64,000 bases of DNA from Phaeobacter sp. A36a-5a (GCF_037911135.1 NZ_JBBLYU010000001.1:1860001-1924000); one strand, 5' to 3'. Numbered from the stretch's first letter, positions 1 through 9,627 are shown. Program-made: numbers and translations. The notes: generated from the sequence alone by a model not told the origin.

Positions 1-945
1 CTGGCGGCTGCCGCTGGCGCCGGGGAAGCCGCCGCCGGAATCGCGCTTGGCACGCAATCCTCCGCGCTGCGCGGCTTTCTGGCTCATACCCGCGCCGAGG
101 AAGCCTCCGCCGACCGCACCGCCGCAGGCATCCTGCGACGGGCCGGTGTCAGCCCGCGCGGACTGGTCGATGTGCATAAGATCTTTGCCGGGCAAGAGCT
201 GCTGAGCCCGGTCAATCAGGATCCCTATATGCGCTCGCATCCGCTCAGCCGCGACCGGATCCGCGCCGCCGAGGCCTATCTTGCGAGCCACGGTGACAGC
301 GCCAAACCCGATGCCAACGCGATCTATTGGTTTGCGCGGGTGCGCGGCAAGCTGTCAGCCTTTACCCGGTCACCCAAATGGACCCTGCGCCGGATCGGGG
401 ATGAGCCTTACAAGGATGTGCGCCTGATGCGCGAAGCCATCGCCCATCACCGCCGCAACGATCTGAACAAGGCCCTGCGCGCCATCGACGGCGCCCTCGC
501 GATCCGCCCCTCCGATCCCTATTTTCAGGAGCTGAAAGGCCAGATCCTGATGGAGAACCGCCGCTGGCAGCCGGCACTTGCCGCCTATGGCCGGGCCGTT
601 CAGAAGGCGGGGCGTGATCCGCTGATCCTCGCCAGCCTCGGACGCGCGCAACTGGCGGCGGGCCAGCCGAAAGCGGCGCTGAAATCCCTTGAGGCCTCCC
701 GCGCGCAGGATTTCCGCAACGCCAACATGCTGCGGGACATGGCGCAGGCCTACGCGAAACTTGGCCAGTCCGGCATGGCAGCACTGGCCACCGCCGAGCG
801 CTATGCGCTACAGGGTCGGCTGAAGGATGCGGGTCTCCATGCCAAACGGGCCACCGCGCAGCTGCCCACCGGATCCCCTGCCTGGCGACGTGCACAAGAT
901 GTGCTGATTGCCGCCGAACAACACGAAAAAAGGAAATCGAGATGA
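1..945 (+). CDS. M48-family metalloprotease with TPR repeats (3' part)
   Basis: The reading frame is open from the first base, so the start and the HEXXH zinc site lie outside the window. The first visible residues contain the E-x-x-x-D pattern (EEASAD) that supplies the third zinc ligand in M48 (Ste24/HtpX/BepA-type) peptidases. After about residue 130 of the visible part come helical repeats of TPR type (LNKALRAIDGALAIRP and similar). This order, peptidase then TPR, is that of the periplasmic BepA/YfgC group, which looks after outer-membrane protein assembly. The stop codon overlaps the start of the DsbA-like gene (ATGA), so the two are probably co-translated. An internal ATG at 172 is not the true start, because the protease homology begins upstream of it. 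Confidence 0.85.
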   Translation: MAAAAGAGEAAAGIALGTQSSALRGFLAHTRAEEASADRTAAGILRRAGVSPRGLVDVHKIFAGQELLSPVNQDPYMRSHPLSRDRIRAAEAYLASHGDSAKPDANAIYWFARVRGKLSAFTRSPKWTLRRIGDEPYKDVRLMREAIAHHRRNDLNKALRAIDGALAIRPSDPYFQELKGQILMENRRWQPALAAYGRAVQKAGRDPLILASLGRAQLAAGQPKAALKSLEASRAQDFRNANMLRDMAQAYAKLGQSGMAALATAERYALQGRLKDAGLHAKRATAQLPTGSPAWRRAQDVLIAAEQHEKRKSR

Positions 946-1730
946 CCCGTATTGCCCGCCTTCCCGCCCCGGCGCTGCCTGTTCTGTCGGCGGCCGCCCT
1001 GTCGCTTGGGCTGATGATCGCTCCTGCCGCTTCGGCGCTCGACCTCGGCAAGATGAGCGCCGAGGAACGCGCCGCCTTTGGCGCCGAGGTGCGTGCCTAT
1101 CTGCTGGAGAACCCGGAGGTGATCCTGGAGGCTGTCAGCAAGCTGGAACAGCAGCAGGCCGCCGATGAGGCCGCCCGCGACGATGCGCTGGTGGCCGAGA
1201 ATATGACCGCGCTGCATGATGACGGGTTTTCCTGGGTCGGCGGCAACCCCGAGGGCGATATCACGCTGGTCGAATTCATGGACTACCGCTGCGGCTACTG
1301 CCGCCGCGCCGCGCCAGAGGTGGAAAAACTGGTCTCCGGCGATGGCAATATCCGCCTGATCATCAAGGAATTCCCGATCCTCGGCGAGGCTTCCGTGCTG
1401 ACCTCGCGGTTTGCGATCGCCACCAAGATGGTCGCCGGGGATGAAGCCTACAAGATGGTGCATGACGCGCTGATCACCCTCGGAGGCGAGCCGAACGAAG
1501 GCACGCTGCGCCGCCTGGCAGAGGGGCTGGGTCTGGACGCCGATGCGATCCTCGCGCGGATGTCAGATCCCGAGATTGCCCGTCAGCTGCAGGAAACCCG
1601 CGCGCTGGCCCAGCAGTTGGCGATTTCGGGCACCCCGACCTTTGTCCTTGGCGATGAGCTGCTGCGTGGCTACCTGCCCGCCGATCAGATGGAAATCATG
1701 GTCGCCGAGATCCGCGAGAACCGCAGCTGA
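942..1730 (+). CDS. DsbA-family thiol:disulfide oxidoreductase (ScsC/Com1-like)
   Basis: 262 residues. A signal peptide (about residues 1-30, ending near APAASA) points to the periplasm. Residues 35-75 form a short charged helix pair (LENPEVILEAVSKLEQQQ) like the N-terminal ScsC domain. A thioredoxin fold follows, with the redox motif C-G-Y-C in YRCGYCRR and the cis-proline loop in SGTPTFVLG. The family oxidises or isomerises disulfides in exported proteins. It overlaps the upstream M48 protease gene by 4 bp and has the ribosome site AAAGGAA, so a joint envelope quality-control role is likely. This is an inference from context. Confidence 0.9.
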   Translation: MTRIARLPAPALPVLSAAALSLGLMIAPAASALDLGKMSAEERAAFGAEVRAYLLENPEVILEAVSKLEQQQAADEAARDDALVAENMTALHDDGFSWVGGNPEGDITLVEFMDYRCGYCRRAAPEVEKLVSGDGNIRLIIKEFPILGEASVLTSRFAIATKMVAGDEAYKMVHDALITLGGEPNEGTLRRLAEGLGLDADAILARMSDPEIARQLQETRALAQQLAISGTPTFVLGDELLRGYLPADQMEIMVAEIRENRS

Positions 1731-1778
1731 TCTTTTTCTGGGGGTGTGACGCAGGTTGCCCCCTATATGCAGGGCGGA

Positions 1779-1853
1779 CTGGGGGCCAGCCCCCAGACAC
1801 AGGTCTCACTGGGGGCCAGCCCCCAGACCCCCGGAGTATTTCTGGAAAGATGA
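1779..1853 (+). repeat. 3' tag element, copy 1, with two GC-rich hairpins
   Basis: Two nearly identical hairpins (CTGGGGGCCAGCCCCCAG at 1779-1796 and 1809-1826) are followed by CCCCCGGAGTATTT and GGAAAGATGA (tag 1831-1853). The tag lies about 100 bp after the dsbA-like stop in the same orientation. Related copies occur after five other stop codons in this window. Roles as a terminator or a REP-like repeat are both possible. Confidence 0.75.
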
Positions 1854-1872
1854 CGGGCGAAACAGACACGAG

Positions 1873-1905
1873 AAAAGGGCGCTGATGTCATCATAGCGCC
1901 CTTTT
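1873..1905. terminator. Bidirectional rho-independent terminator
   Basis: The inverted repeat AAAAGGGCGCT / AGCGCCCTTTT has an 11-nt loop and lies between the convergent dsbA-like gene and ispG. The A and T runs at both ends suit termination on both strands. Confidence 0.8.
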
Positions 1906-1937
1906 GCTCATCTCGTTGTCAGTTGGTGGTCGCGGAT

Positions 1938-3059
1938 CTATTCCGCCGCGGCGGCCTCTGCATCCAGCTGAGCCGCCTTTTTCTCTACCTCTTCGACGAT
2001 GTGATCCACCATCTGATCATTGGACATCTTGTGGCTGGCCTTGCCGGCCAGATAAACCATGCCGGATCCCGCGCCGCCACCGGTGAAACCCACGTCTGTC
2101 ATCAACGCCTCGCCCGGGCCATTCACCACACAGCCGATGATGCTGAGGCTCATCGGGGTCTTCACATGTTCCAGGCGCTTTTCGAGCGCCTCCACCGTCT
2201 TGATCACATCAAACCCCTGCCGCGCGCAGCTGGGACAGGAGATGATATTGACGCCACGGTGGCGCAGGCCGAGGGATTTCAGGATTTCAAAACCCACTTT
2301 CACCTCTTCCACCGGATCGGCGGAGAGGCTGACCCGCAGCGTGTCACCGATGCCCATCCACAACAGCTGGCCAAGGCCGATGGCGGATTTGATGGTGCCG
2401 GAGACAAAGCCCCCGGCCTCGGTGATGCCAAGGTGGATCGGCGCATCGGTTGCCTCGGCCAGCTGCTGATAGGCGGCGGCGGACATGAAAACGTCGGAGG
2501 CTTTGACCGAGATCTTGAACTCGTGAAAATCGTGATCCTGAAGGATACGGATGTGATCGAGACCGCTCTCCACCATCGCCTCCGGGCAGGGTTCGCCGTA
2601 TTTGTCGAGGAGGTGTTTTTCCAGCGAACCGGCATTGACGCCGATGCGGATCGAACAATTGTGGTCGCGGGCCGCGCGGATCACTTCGGCCACGCGTTTT
2701 TCATCGCCGATGTTGCCCGGGTTGATGCGCAGGCAGGCAGCGCCAGCTTCGGCGGCCTCGATGCCGCGTTTGTAGTGGAAATGGATATCGGCAACGATAG
2801 GCACCGGGCTTTCGCGAACGATTTCCTTTAGTGCCTTGGAGGAGGCCTCATCCGGGACCGAGACCCGGACGATATCGGCGCCAGCCTCCGCTGCGGCCTG
2901 CACCTGGGCCACCGTCGCCGCAACATCCGTGGTCAGCGTATTGGTCATCGTCTGCACCGCAATCGGCGCATCGCCACCCACAGGCACATTGCCGACATGG
3001 ATCTGGCGGCTTTTGCGGCGTTCGATGTGGCGCCAGGGGCGAATGTGGTTGATCGACAT
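1938..3059 (-). CDS. ispG: 4-hydroxy-3-methylbut-2-en-1-yl diphosphate synthase (IspG/GcpE)
   Basis: This enzyme of the MEP isoprenoid pathway converts methylerythritol cyclodiphosphate to HMBPP using a [4Fe-4S] cluster. The cluster ligands are visible: CPSCARQG and the later C-V-V-N-G-P-G-E. The N-terminal TIM barrel carries QTMTNT and the [10 protein letters not shown] motif. I chose the ATG at 3059 (protein MSINHIRPW, 373 residues, the usual family length). The frame extends to a TTG at 3122, but no good ribosome site precedes it. The C-terminus is alanine and glutamate rich, as is common in Rhodobacterales. Gene order ispG-rodZ on this strand, with about 210 bp between them, suggests a loose operon. 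Confidence 0.95.
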   Translation of the reverse strand: MSINHIRPWRHIERRKSRQIHVGNVPVGGDAPIAVQTMTNTLTTDVAATVAQVQAAAEAGADIVRVSVPDEASSKALKEIVRESPVPIVADIHFHYKRGIEAAEAGAACLRINPGNIGDEKRVAEVIRAARDHNCSIRIGVNAGSLEKHLLDKYGEPCPEAMVESGLDHIRILQDHDFHEFKISVKASDVFMSAAAYQQLAEATDAPIHLGITEAGGFVSGTIKSAIGLGQLLWMGIGDTLRVSLSADPVEEVKVGFEILKSLGLRHRGVNIISCPSCARQGFDVIKTVEALEKRLEHVKTPMSLSIIGCVVNGPGEALMTDVGFTGGGAGSGMVYLAGKASHKMSNDQMVDHIVEEVEKKAAQLDAEAAAAE

Positions 3060-3268
3060 GAGGTCCGGTCCGCGCTGTTCAGGGTTCCGGGCATAAATAC
3101 GCGCAGTCTCGCGCAGCTTCAATGGGAGGCAGGCAATCCTGAAGGTCGCAGGCCAGATGTCGCAATCACCACGCGTGGCCCATGAGGGAGGCCCGGGCTC
3201 AGAAAGGTCAGCTGTACGGCAAAGGCAGGTCAGACGCCCCGGCTGGAAACATCCGGGCCGGACGGGGC

Positions 3269-4492
3269 CTATTCGCCCGTGGTCTCGGTCACGGGAACGG
3301 TGAGGCTGCTGGCCTGCAATTCAGCGACCAGCGTGGCCAGTGCGCTGTTGCGATCCTCGCTCAGATCGGCCAGCGCAAACCGTTCGGTGAGCGCATCGGA
3401 GGACAGCACGACGTTCTTCGTCACCTGCCCCCGTTCGCCGACCGGTCCGTAGTGGGCGCCGTTCACTGCGAAGTAAATCGCGCCGCTTTCGCCGGTGCGC
3501 AGCAGCGGTGCTTCTTCGGTGGCGGGAATTTCGAAATGCTGACCCGGCTCCATGATGGTTTCAAAGATCACGCTGCCATCCACGGCAGTGACCTGAACCC
3601 AGGACGGGCGCACGGCGACCATCTGCAGCGCGGGCGCGGTCTCTTCCACGACCTGCGGCATGGCGGGCAGCGGTGCTGCCGTGCTGAGGCTGGCATCTGC
3701 CAGCGCAACCGAGGGCAGCTCCGGCATGACAAAATTGCCGAAGCCGCGTGGATCAAGCGTCGCGATCGGGCCGTCGCGCGGCACCATGACCGGCACGTCC
3801 AGCGCCTGCGGGCGATAGAGCCGATCCAGCGCCTCAAGTGCGGGATCTTCGTTCTGGGCATCCCCCTCGCGGGCAGCCCCGGCCAACGGATCCAGATCAG
3901 CCAGCACGATGGGGGTCTGATCCACCGGCGCCATCTGCACCTGCTGGACCTCTTTCAGAACCGCCCAACCGCCGTAGCCAATGCCGCCGATCAGCGCCAC
4001 CAGCACCGCAAGCGACCCCACCGCGCGCAACTCGATCTGGCTGAAGACGCTGCTGGCTGCGGGTACGAAGGGTGTATTGGGAGAGGTGAAGGCATCGCTG
4101 CGCAGCCCACCCATGCCGGTTGCAATCGGTTTCCCGGCGGATTTGCGCACTGATGCCTCGGCGGACATGCCATGGGCCACCTGGAAACCGCTTTCCTGGC
4201 AGAAGGCGTCAAATGTGGTGTCGGGATCCATATTGAGATAGCGCGCATAAGAGCGCACGTAACCCGCAATAAAACCCGGCGTGTCAAAGACAGTCGGGTC
4301 AGAATTCTCAATCGCGGCGATGTAGGAGGCTTTGATCCGCAGCTCACGTTGGACATCCAGCAGCGACTTGCCCATCGTGGCCCGTTCACCGCGCATAATG
4401 TCACCCAACCGAAGCTCGTAATCATCAAAGCTGCGAGGCCTTGGCGATTCGTCGTGCGTCTTCGATTTGCGCTGAGTAAGGCGCCCGATCAT
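3269..4492 (-). CDS. RodZ-like HTH membrane protein (HTH_25/DUF4115)
   Basis: 407 residues. Residues 25-95 form a Cro/CI-like helix-turn-helix of the HTH_25 type ([25 protein letters not shown]...). One transmembrane segment follows at about 157-178, then a proline/alanine-rich linker and a C-terminal DUF4115 domain (about 293-370, beginning [12 protein letters not shown]). This arrangement is that of RodZ, which links MreB to the cell-wall elongation machinery, with the HTH in the cytoplasm binding MreB and DUF4115 in the periplasm. It lies upstream of ispG on the same strand, a pairing common in proteobacteria. The symbol is withheld because the roseobacter homologues are divergent. Confidence 0.85.
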   Translation of the reverse strand: MIGRLTQRKSKTHDESPRPRSFDDYELRLGDIMRGERATMGKSLLDVQRELRIKASYIAAIENSDPTVFDTPGFIAGYVRSYARYLNMDPDTTFDAFCQESGFQVAHGMSAEASVRKSAGKPIATGMGGLRSDAFTSPNTPFVPAASSVFSQIELRAVGSLAVLVALIGGIGYGGWAVLKEVQQVQMAPVDQTPIVLADLDPLAGAAREGDAQNEDPALEALDRLYRPQALDVPVMVPRDGPIATLDPRGFGNFVMPELPSVALADASLSTAAPLPAMPQVVEETAPALQMVAVRPSWVQVTAVDGSVIFETIMEPGQHFEIPATEEAPLLRTGESGAIYFAVNGAHYGPVGERGQVTKNVVLSSDALTERFALADLSEDRNSALATLVAELQASSLTVPVTETTGE

Positions 4493-4623
4493 GCCTGCTG
4501 TCCCATTTTAGCCTGCCGCATTCGACATTTAGGACGTCATGGATCCGCGGAATGCGATTCGCCTGCGCCCTTTGATTATGGTCATACTACCACAATCTTA
4601 CCATTTTGACACAGCGCTATGAT

Positions 4624-5859
4624 TCAGCCCGCCATTTCGGCACGATTCAGCGCACAATGCGACCAGAGCCCATCCATTGCCTTGACCAGGGCGTCAATCT
4701 CTTTGGGACCATGTACCGGGGATGGGGTAAAGCGCAGCCGCTCGGTGCCGCGCGGCACTGTCGGGAAGTTGATCGGCTGCACATAGATCCCGTGATCCGA
4801 CAACAGCATGTCGCTCAGCTTCTGGGTATGGACCGGGTTGCCGACGATCACCGGCACGATATGGCTGCCATGGTCGATGATCGGCAGGCCAAGCCCCTTC
4901 AGCCGCATCTTCAGGATCCGTGCCTGCAACTGGTGCTGTTCGCGCAGTTCCGGCGCCGTCTTCAGATGGGCAACCGAGGCCGCCGCCCCTGCCGCTACCG
5001 CCGGGGCCAGCGACGTGGTAAAGATGAAGCCCGGCGCATAAGATCTTATGGCATCGCACATTTTTTCCGATGCGGCGATATAGCCGCCCATCACGCCAAA
5101 GGCCTTGGCCAGGGTTCCGTTCACAATGTCGATGCGATCGATCAGCCCGTCGCGTTCGGTCACACCGCCACCGCGCGCGCCATACATGCCAACCGCATGA
5201 ACTTCGTCGATATAGGTGAGCGCGCCAAATTCATCAGCCAGGTCGCAGATCTCGGCAATCGGGCCAAAGTCGCCATCCATGGAATAGACCGATTCAAAGG
5301 CGATGAGCTTGGGGGCGGCAGGATCCGCCGCTGCCAGCAGCTCCCGCAGATGCGCAACATCATTGTGGCGGAAGATGCGCTTGGCCCCGCCATTGCGCCG
5401 CACACCTTCGATCATCGAGGCGTGGTTCAGCGCATCGGAAAAGATGATCAGACCGGGAAACAGCTTGGGCAGCGTGCTCAGCGTGGCATCATTGGCGATA
5501 TAGGCCGAGGTGAACAGCAGCGCCGCCTCTTTCTGATGCAGGTCCGCCAGCTCGGCTTCCAGCTGTTTGTGATAGACCGTCGTGCCCGAGATATTGCGGG
5601 TGCCGCCGGAGCCTGCACCGGTGGCATCAATGGCCCCATGCATTGCCTCCAGCACAACCGGGTGCTGACCCATGCCCAGATAATCGTTGCCGCACCAGAC
5701 CGTTATGTCCTGTTTGCTGCCGTCTGGACGGGTCCAGACCGCATGTGGAAACTGACCGTTCTGCCGTTCGATATCAATAAATGTCCGGTAGCGACCTTCG
5801 GTGTGAAGCTGAGCAATCGCTTGGTCGAGTTTCGCGGTATAGTCCACCGGCATCTCCAT
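4624..5859 (-). CDS. hemA: 5-aminolevulinate synthase
   Basis: This PLP enzyme condenses glycine with succinyl-CoA to 5-aminolevulinate, the first step of the alphaproteobacterial C4 tetrapyrrole pathway. It has 411 residues, the usual length. The N-terminus has the typical [15 protein letters not shown] signature. Further hallmarks are [10 protein letters not shown] (glycine-rich substrate loop), [10 protein letters not shown] (cofactor-binding Asp) and the Schiff-base lysine near 252 in [14 protein letters not shown] second in-frame ATG lies two codons downstream, so the exact start is uncertain by two residues. The upstream region has an FnrL-type box at 5983-5996, consistent with oxygen control of tetrapyrrole synthesis. 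Confidence 0.96.
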   Translation of the reverse strand: MEMPVDYTAKLDQAIAQLHTEGRYRTFIDIERQNGQFPHAVWTRPDGSKQDITVWCGNDYLGMGQHPVVLEAMHGAIDATGAGSGGTRNISGTTVYHKQLEAELADLHQKEAALLFTSAYIANDATLSTLPKLFPGLIIFSDALNHASMIEGVRRNGGAKRIFRHNDVAHLRELLAAADPAAPKLIAFESVYSMDGDFGPIAEICDLADEFGALTYIDEVHAVGMYGARGGGVTERDGLIDRIDIVNGTLAKAFGVMGGYIAASEKMCDAIRSYAPGFIFTTSLAPAVAAGAAASVAHLKTAPELREQHQLQARILKMRLKGLGLPIIDHGSHIVPVIVGNPVHTQKLSDMLLSDHGIYVQPINFPTVPRGTERLRFTPSPVHGPKEIDALVKAMDGLWSHCALNRAEMAG

Positions 5860-6170
5860 GGCATAGTTGGCACCAGCGGATCTGGCGCGAGCTGTGGTCG
5901 GGCTGATATATTCACGTTACCGAATAAATAACCCGATCCCTCCGTTTGATCAATCAAATACGGTGAAGGGGCCGGTCCAGCCTTGATGCAGGTCAAATAG
6001 ACCTTTGCGCCGACGGCAGCAAGAATTGTAACGCCCGTTTGACGCTACAAACCGACGCATATCACAGGCTTATCACTGGCACATCACAGGTGGGCGGCCT
6101 CTGGCCCCTGCCGACGGGCACTGTTAGGCTTCGCGGCGAGCCAATCATCAATTGCAGGAGCCCCCTGACC
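5860..6170. promoter_or_regulatory. Divergent hemA / M20-peptidase promoter region with FnrL-type box
   Basis: TTGAT-GCAG-GTCAA at 5983-5996 matches the FNR/FnrL consensus TTGAT-N4-ATCAA in nine of ten positions. It lies about 124 bp upstream of hemA. A second inverted pair, TTGAT-CA-ATCAA at 5946-5957, has only a 2-bp spacer and so is not a standard FNR box. No other gene is seen in this 311-bp gap. Control of hemA by FnrL is known in Rhodobacter; applying it here is inference. Confidence 0.6.
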
Positions 6171-7562
6171 ATGTCCTTGAACGACGTCCTGAACCGGATT
6201 GACAGCGACCTTGATGCCGCGACGCAGCGGCTGATGGATTTGCTGCGCATCCAGTCGATCTCAACCGATCCCGCCTATAAGGCCGAATGCGACAAGGCTG
6301 CCGATTGGCTGGTGGCGGATCTGCAATCCATCGGCATCGAGGCGGCAAAGCGCGTCACCCCCGGCCACCCGATGGTGGTGGGTCACGTCGGCCCTCAGGA
6401 TGAGGCGCTGCCGCATGTGCTGTTCTACGGCCATTACGACGTGCAGCCGGTGGATCCGCTGAACCTCTGGACCACCCCCCCGTTTGAGCCGCAGCTGGAA
6501 GAGACCGCGCGCGGCACCGTCATTCGCGGCCGTGGCGCCTCGGATGACAAGGGCCAGCTGATGACCTTTGTCGAAGCCTGCCGCGCCTGGCAGGCGGTCA
6601 ATGGCACCCTGCCCTGCCGTATCACCTTCTTCTTTGAGGGCGAGGAAGAGAGCGGCTCGCCCTCTCTCGTGCCCTTCATGGAACAGCACGCAGCCGAGCT
6701 GAAGGCGGATCTGGCGCTGATCTGCGACACCTCGATGGTGTCGCGCGGGGTGCCGTCGATCTCTTCGCAGCTGCGCGGCATGCTGAAGGATGAGTTCACC
6801 CTGATCGGCCCGCGCATCGACCTGCATTCCGGCCATTACGGCGGCCCCGGCCTCAACCCGCTGCGCGAAATCAGCCGCATCGTCGCGTCCTTCTATGACG
6901 AAGACACCAGCAAGGTCGCGGTTGAGGGCTTCTATGAGGGCGTGCATGAGGTGCCGGAAGAGCAGCTGCGCCAGTGGGAAGGCTGCGGCTTTGATGAAAA
7001 GGACTATCTCTCCAACGCAGGCTATACTCAGGCCCACGGGGAAAAGGACCGCTCGGTTCTGGAACAGCAATGGGCCCGCCCAACGCTGGAGGTGAACGGC
7101 CTCTGGGGTGGCTACAACGGTGCCGGCTCCAAAACCGTGATCCCGTCTGAGGCGCATTGCAAGATCACCTGCCGTCTGGTCGGCGACATGGACCCGGATG
7201 CGCTGCGCCTGAAGATCCGCAAACATGTCGAAGACCGGCTGAAACCTGACTGCAAGGTGGTCTGGGACAATGACCTGGAGGGCTCGCGTGCCTCGGTGAT
7301 GAATATCGCCCGCCCCGAGTTCGAAGCCGCCCGCGGTGCGCTGTCGGATGAATGGAACCGCGAAGCCGTATTCTGCGGCATGGGCGGCTCGATCCCCATT
7401 GCCGGCTTCTTCAAATCCATCCTCGGTATGGATGCGATGCTGATCGGCTTTGCCAATGAAGATGACGCCATCCACTCCCCAAATGAGAAATACGATCTGG
7501 AAAGCTTCCACAAAGGTATTCGCTCCTGGGCGCGGGTGCTGGATGCTTTGACCACGAAATAA
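6171..7562 (+). CDS. M20-family metallopeptidase (dipeptidase)
   Basis: 463 residues from the ATG at 6171, which is preceded by GCAGGAGC; the frame is open further upstream, but that part does not look like the family. Metal-site motifs are clear: GHYDVQPVD (first His and Asp), RGASDDKGQ (bridging Asp) and FEGEEESGS (catalytic Glu). The dimerisation (lid) domain lies in the middle, and a C-terminal GFANEDDAIHSPNE carries the last His. The family (CNDP/PepV-like) removes residues from dipeptides or N-acyl amino acids in the cytoplasm. The substrate cannot be read from the sequence. It is divergent from hemA. Confidence 0.92.
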   Translation: MSLNDVLNRIDSDLDAATQRLMDLLRIQSISTDPAYKAECDKAADWLVADLQSIGIEAAKRVTPGHPMVVGHVGPQDEALPHVLFYGHYDVQPVDPLNLWTTPPFEPQLEETARGTVIRGRGASDDKGQLMTFVEACRAWQAVNGTLPCRITFFFEGEEESGSPSLVPFMEQHAAELKADLALICDTSMVSRGVPSISSQLRGMLKDEFTLIGPRIDLHSGHYGGPGLNPLREISRIVASFYDEDTSKVAVEGFYEGVHEVPEEQLRQWEGCGFDEKDYLSNAGYTQAHGEKDRSVLEQQWARPTLEVNGLWGGYNGAGSKTVIPSEAHCKITCRLVGDMDPDALRLKIRKHVEDRLKPDCKVVWDNDLEGSRASVMNIARPEFEAARGALSDEWNREAVFCGMGGSIPIAGFFKSILGMDAMLIGFANEDDAIHSPNEKYDLESFHKGIRSWARVLDALTTK

Positions 7563-7636
7563 CAAGGCCAGTGGTGTGCGTTCCGGCGCGCACCACATCT
7601 CGACGGGGCAATCACAGTAACGCCCCCCACAAACGC

Positions 7637-7657
7637 AAAAACCCCGCCGAAGCAGGG
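7637..7657 (-). terminator. Terminator of the tRNA-Asp operon
   Basis: On the minus strand CCCTGC-TTCG-GCGGGG is followed by five T. It is a compact UUCG-capped hairpin about 30 bp after the last tRNA-Asp. Confidence 0.85.
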
Positions 7658-7687
7658 AGCGTTCATCCACAAATTTAGGGGAGAAAG

Positions 7688-7764
7688 TGGCGCGGTTGAC
7701 GGGGCTCGAACCCGCGACCCCCGGCGTGACAGGCCGGTACTCTAACCAACTGAGCTACAACCGC
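7688..7764 (-). tRNA. tRNA-Asp(GTC), copy 3 of the operon
   Basis: 77 nt with encoded CCA. The acceptor stem GCGGTTG/CAACCGC, anticodon stem-loop CCTGTCACGCC (GTC) and T-loop GTTCGAGCC are all visible on the minus strand. It is identical to the two upstream copies. Confidence 0.97.
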
Positions 7765-7851
7765 GCATGGGCCTTTCGGCAAATCAGGCAGCAGCCTGAC
7801 CTATATATCCCCTCCGGGGCGGACCCTGAACGACAGGGCATCGTATGAAAG

Positions 7852-7928
7852 TGGCGCGGTTGACGGGGCTCGAACCCGCGACCCCCGGCGTGACAGGCCG
7901 GTACTCTAACCAACTGAGCTACAACCGC
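7852..7928 (-). tRNA. tRNA-Asp(GTC), copy 2 of the operon
   Basis: This is an identical 77-nt cloverleaf with GTC anticodon and encoded CCA. It is separated from the next copy by 87 bp and from the previous one by 50 bp. The spacers are unrelated in sequence. Confidence 0.97.
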
Positions 7929-7978
7929 GCATTTACTTTCATCTGGATCCCTTAACCCGGATCCGGGGCGGACAGCAG

Positions 7979-8055
7979 TGGCGCGGTTGACGGGGCTCGA
8001 ACCCGCGACCCCCGGCGTGACAGGCCGGTACTCTAACCAACTGAGCTACAACCGC
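7979..8055 (-). tRNA. tRNA-Asp(GTC), copy 1 of the operon
   Basis: First of three identical tRNA-Asp genes on the minus strand, 77 nt, anticodon GTC, CCA encoded. A promoter lies about 40 bp upstream. Confidence 0.97.
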
Positions 8056-8094
8056 TTGCTGTTCCATCCAACGTCGCCGCTGAATGTTGGGCTG

Positions 8095-8123
8095 TAATAT
8101 TCGCAGCACCGAGGGATCGTCAA
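8095..8123 (-). promoter_or_regulatory. Sigma-70-type promoter of the tRNA-Asp operon
   Basis: On the minus strand TTGACG (8118-8123) is followed after 17 bp by ATATTA (8095-8100), about 40 bp before the first tRNA-Asp. The rest of the gap 8056-8385 shows no gene. Confidence 0.7.
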
Positions 8124-8385
8124 GCGGTGTTTTGGCATTTTCTCCGGTTTCCGTGAAAAAAAACAAAGCCACCGCCAAATTACCGCCTAACCCATTGTTT
8201 TTCCGAAATTCCCATCTGGCGTCCCGCCGGACACCAGGGATAATCGATCAGGAAAATCACAGCCAACCTCAGATCCGCGGATCACGGAGCCACGCGGCGA
8301 CAACAACAGCGCCATCCAGCCGCAAGGTGCCGCAGACAGCACCGATGGCGCGCCGTACCAGAGCCGCGCCAGCGGTTAGTCCTGA

Positions 8386-8757
8386 TCAGTTGGAGATCAC
8401 CATGACAACGGCCGCGCCCCGGCCCTGCTCACGGATAAACTGCATCTGATTTCCAGAGACACCGATTTTCTGGCAGTCCGTCCCCCGCTCCGGCTGCTTG
8501 CCGATGCGGACATTGCGGCACCACAGGGCGCCATTCCACTGCCAGGCGCCAACCAGCTTGCCCTGGTTGGTCTTTCCCTTGATTTTCCCGTTGGGCAGGA
8601 TCTGCATACTGCCCCAATCGGCGCTGAGGGTCTTGCCACCGACAAGAGCGAGAAACTCCGCCTCGGTCTTGATTGGTTTGTAGGACCCGGCCTGCCCCGC
8701 TGCGGGCAGACAGAACAGGACAGAGACCACGACTGAAAGGATTGCAAAATATTTCAC
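8386..8757 (-). CDS. Small secreted protein of unknown function
   Basis: 123 residues from a GTG start preceded by GGAG. An N-terminal signal peptide (about 1-23, ending AAGQA) predicts export. The mature part has two cysteines (ALWCRN and GTDCQK) that could form a disulfide, and a beta-rich pattern (TEAEFLALVGGKTL, LPNGKIKGKTNQGKLVGAW). Similar small proteins are common in roseobacters, sometimes mislabelled dihydrodipicolinate reductase. I do not assign a function. It stands alone between tRNA genes. Confidence 0.75.
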   Translation of the reverse strand: MKYFAILSVVVSVLFCLPAAGQAGSYKPIKTEAEFLALVGGKTLSADWGSMQILPNGKIKGKTNQGKLVGAWQWNGALWCRNVRIGKQPERGTDCQKIGVSGNQMQFIREQGRGAAVVMVISN

Positions 8758-8904
8758 GACATAAACTCCACGTCATATACTCGGTAAAAAAACTCCCCTC
8801 CGGCGGGCAATTCACCGAAGGAGCGACATGAGCCTACTGCGAAACCATATGTCTCGCAACTTTGGCGCTGGCAGAGCTTATTGATATGGAATTCAAGGGG
8901 GGGA

Positions 8905-8980
<76 letters not shown>

Positions 8981-8990
8981 GGTGAGCGCG

Positions 8991-9019
8991 GATTTAGAGA
9001 ATGCGCGCGCTCTGCGCAA
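8991..9019 (-). promoter_or_regulatory. Promoter of tRNA-Val(TAC)
   Basis: TTGCGC (9014-9019) and TAAATC (8991-8996) are separated by 17 bp on the minus strand. The -10 box lies only 11 bp before the mature 5' end, so the primary transcript would have almost no leader. Confidence 0.6.
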
Positions 9020-9057
9020 GAGGCAAATCGCAAAAATCTGCGAAAAAATTCCCGCCC

Positions 9058-9627
9058 CTAGCGCAGCACCCGCTCCATGCCCTGCGACAACTCGTAGATG
9101 CAGCCCTGTTCATTGGGCAAGGCGGCCATTTTCGCGCGCGACAAGCCGCAGATCACCCCGCGCAGGACCTGCCCCCACAGCCCATGCGCCACCACAACGG
9201 TCGGCTCACTCAGCCCGGTCAGGAAATCCGTGATCCGGGCCTGAAACGCAGCAAAGCCCTCGCCCTGTGGCGCCGCACAGAACAAATCCAGATTAAGCGG
9301 GTTGGCGGCGTAGATATCCGGGTATTCAGCCGCGACCTCGGCACGGGTCATGCCCTGAAACACGCCGGCCTGCGCCTCGGCCAGCCGGGCGTCCGTGACA
9401 TAGGGCTGACCGCCAAGCGCGATCTGCGCCGTCTGCTGCGCCCGCCCCAGCGGCGAGACATAGCAGGCAGGCCCCTGTGCCAGAATCGGCGCCATCAGCC
9501 CCGCTTGCTGCTGCGCATGCTCAATCCCCAGCGGACTCAGCCGCGATTCCAGCTGTCCCTGAATGCGCCCTTCGGCGTTCCATTCCGTCTGCCCATGCCG
9601 CAGAAACCAGATCTTCGGATAGTCCAT
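9058..9627 (-). CDS. Histidine phosphatase family protein
   Basis: 189 residues from the ATG at 9627 (MDYPKIWFLRHGQTEWN); an upstream in-frame start would add 15 residues outside the fold. The catalytic motif is L-R-H-G-Q-T-E-W-N, with the phospho-accepting His. The second His lies in VVVAHGLWGQVLRG, and the arginine in SPLGRAQQTA completes the pocket. The family includes phosphoglycerate mutase-like and broad phosphatases; no substrate can be deduced. It is a single gene between two tRNA-Val genes. Confidence 0.9.
   Translation of the reverse strand: MDYPKIWFLRHGQTEWNAEGRIQGQLESRLSPLGIEHAQQQAGLMAPILAQGPACYVSPLGRAQQTAQIALGGQPYVTDARLAEAQAGVFQGMTRAEVAAEYPDIYAANPLNLDLFCAAPQGEGFAAFQARITDFLTGLSEPTVVVAHGLWGQVLRGVICGLSRAKMAALPNEQGCIYELSQGMERVLR

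Noticed and set aside
3060-3122. Longer ispG start at TTG 3122
   Set aside because: No ribosome site, and the added 21 residues lie outside the usual family start.
7688-8055. Repeated units that might look like a CRISPR array
   Set aside because: They are three tRNA-Asp genes with cloverleaf structure and encoded CCA, with spacers of unequal length.
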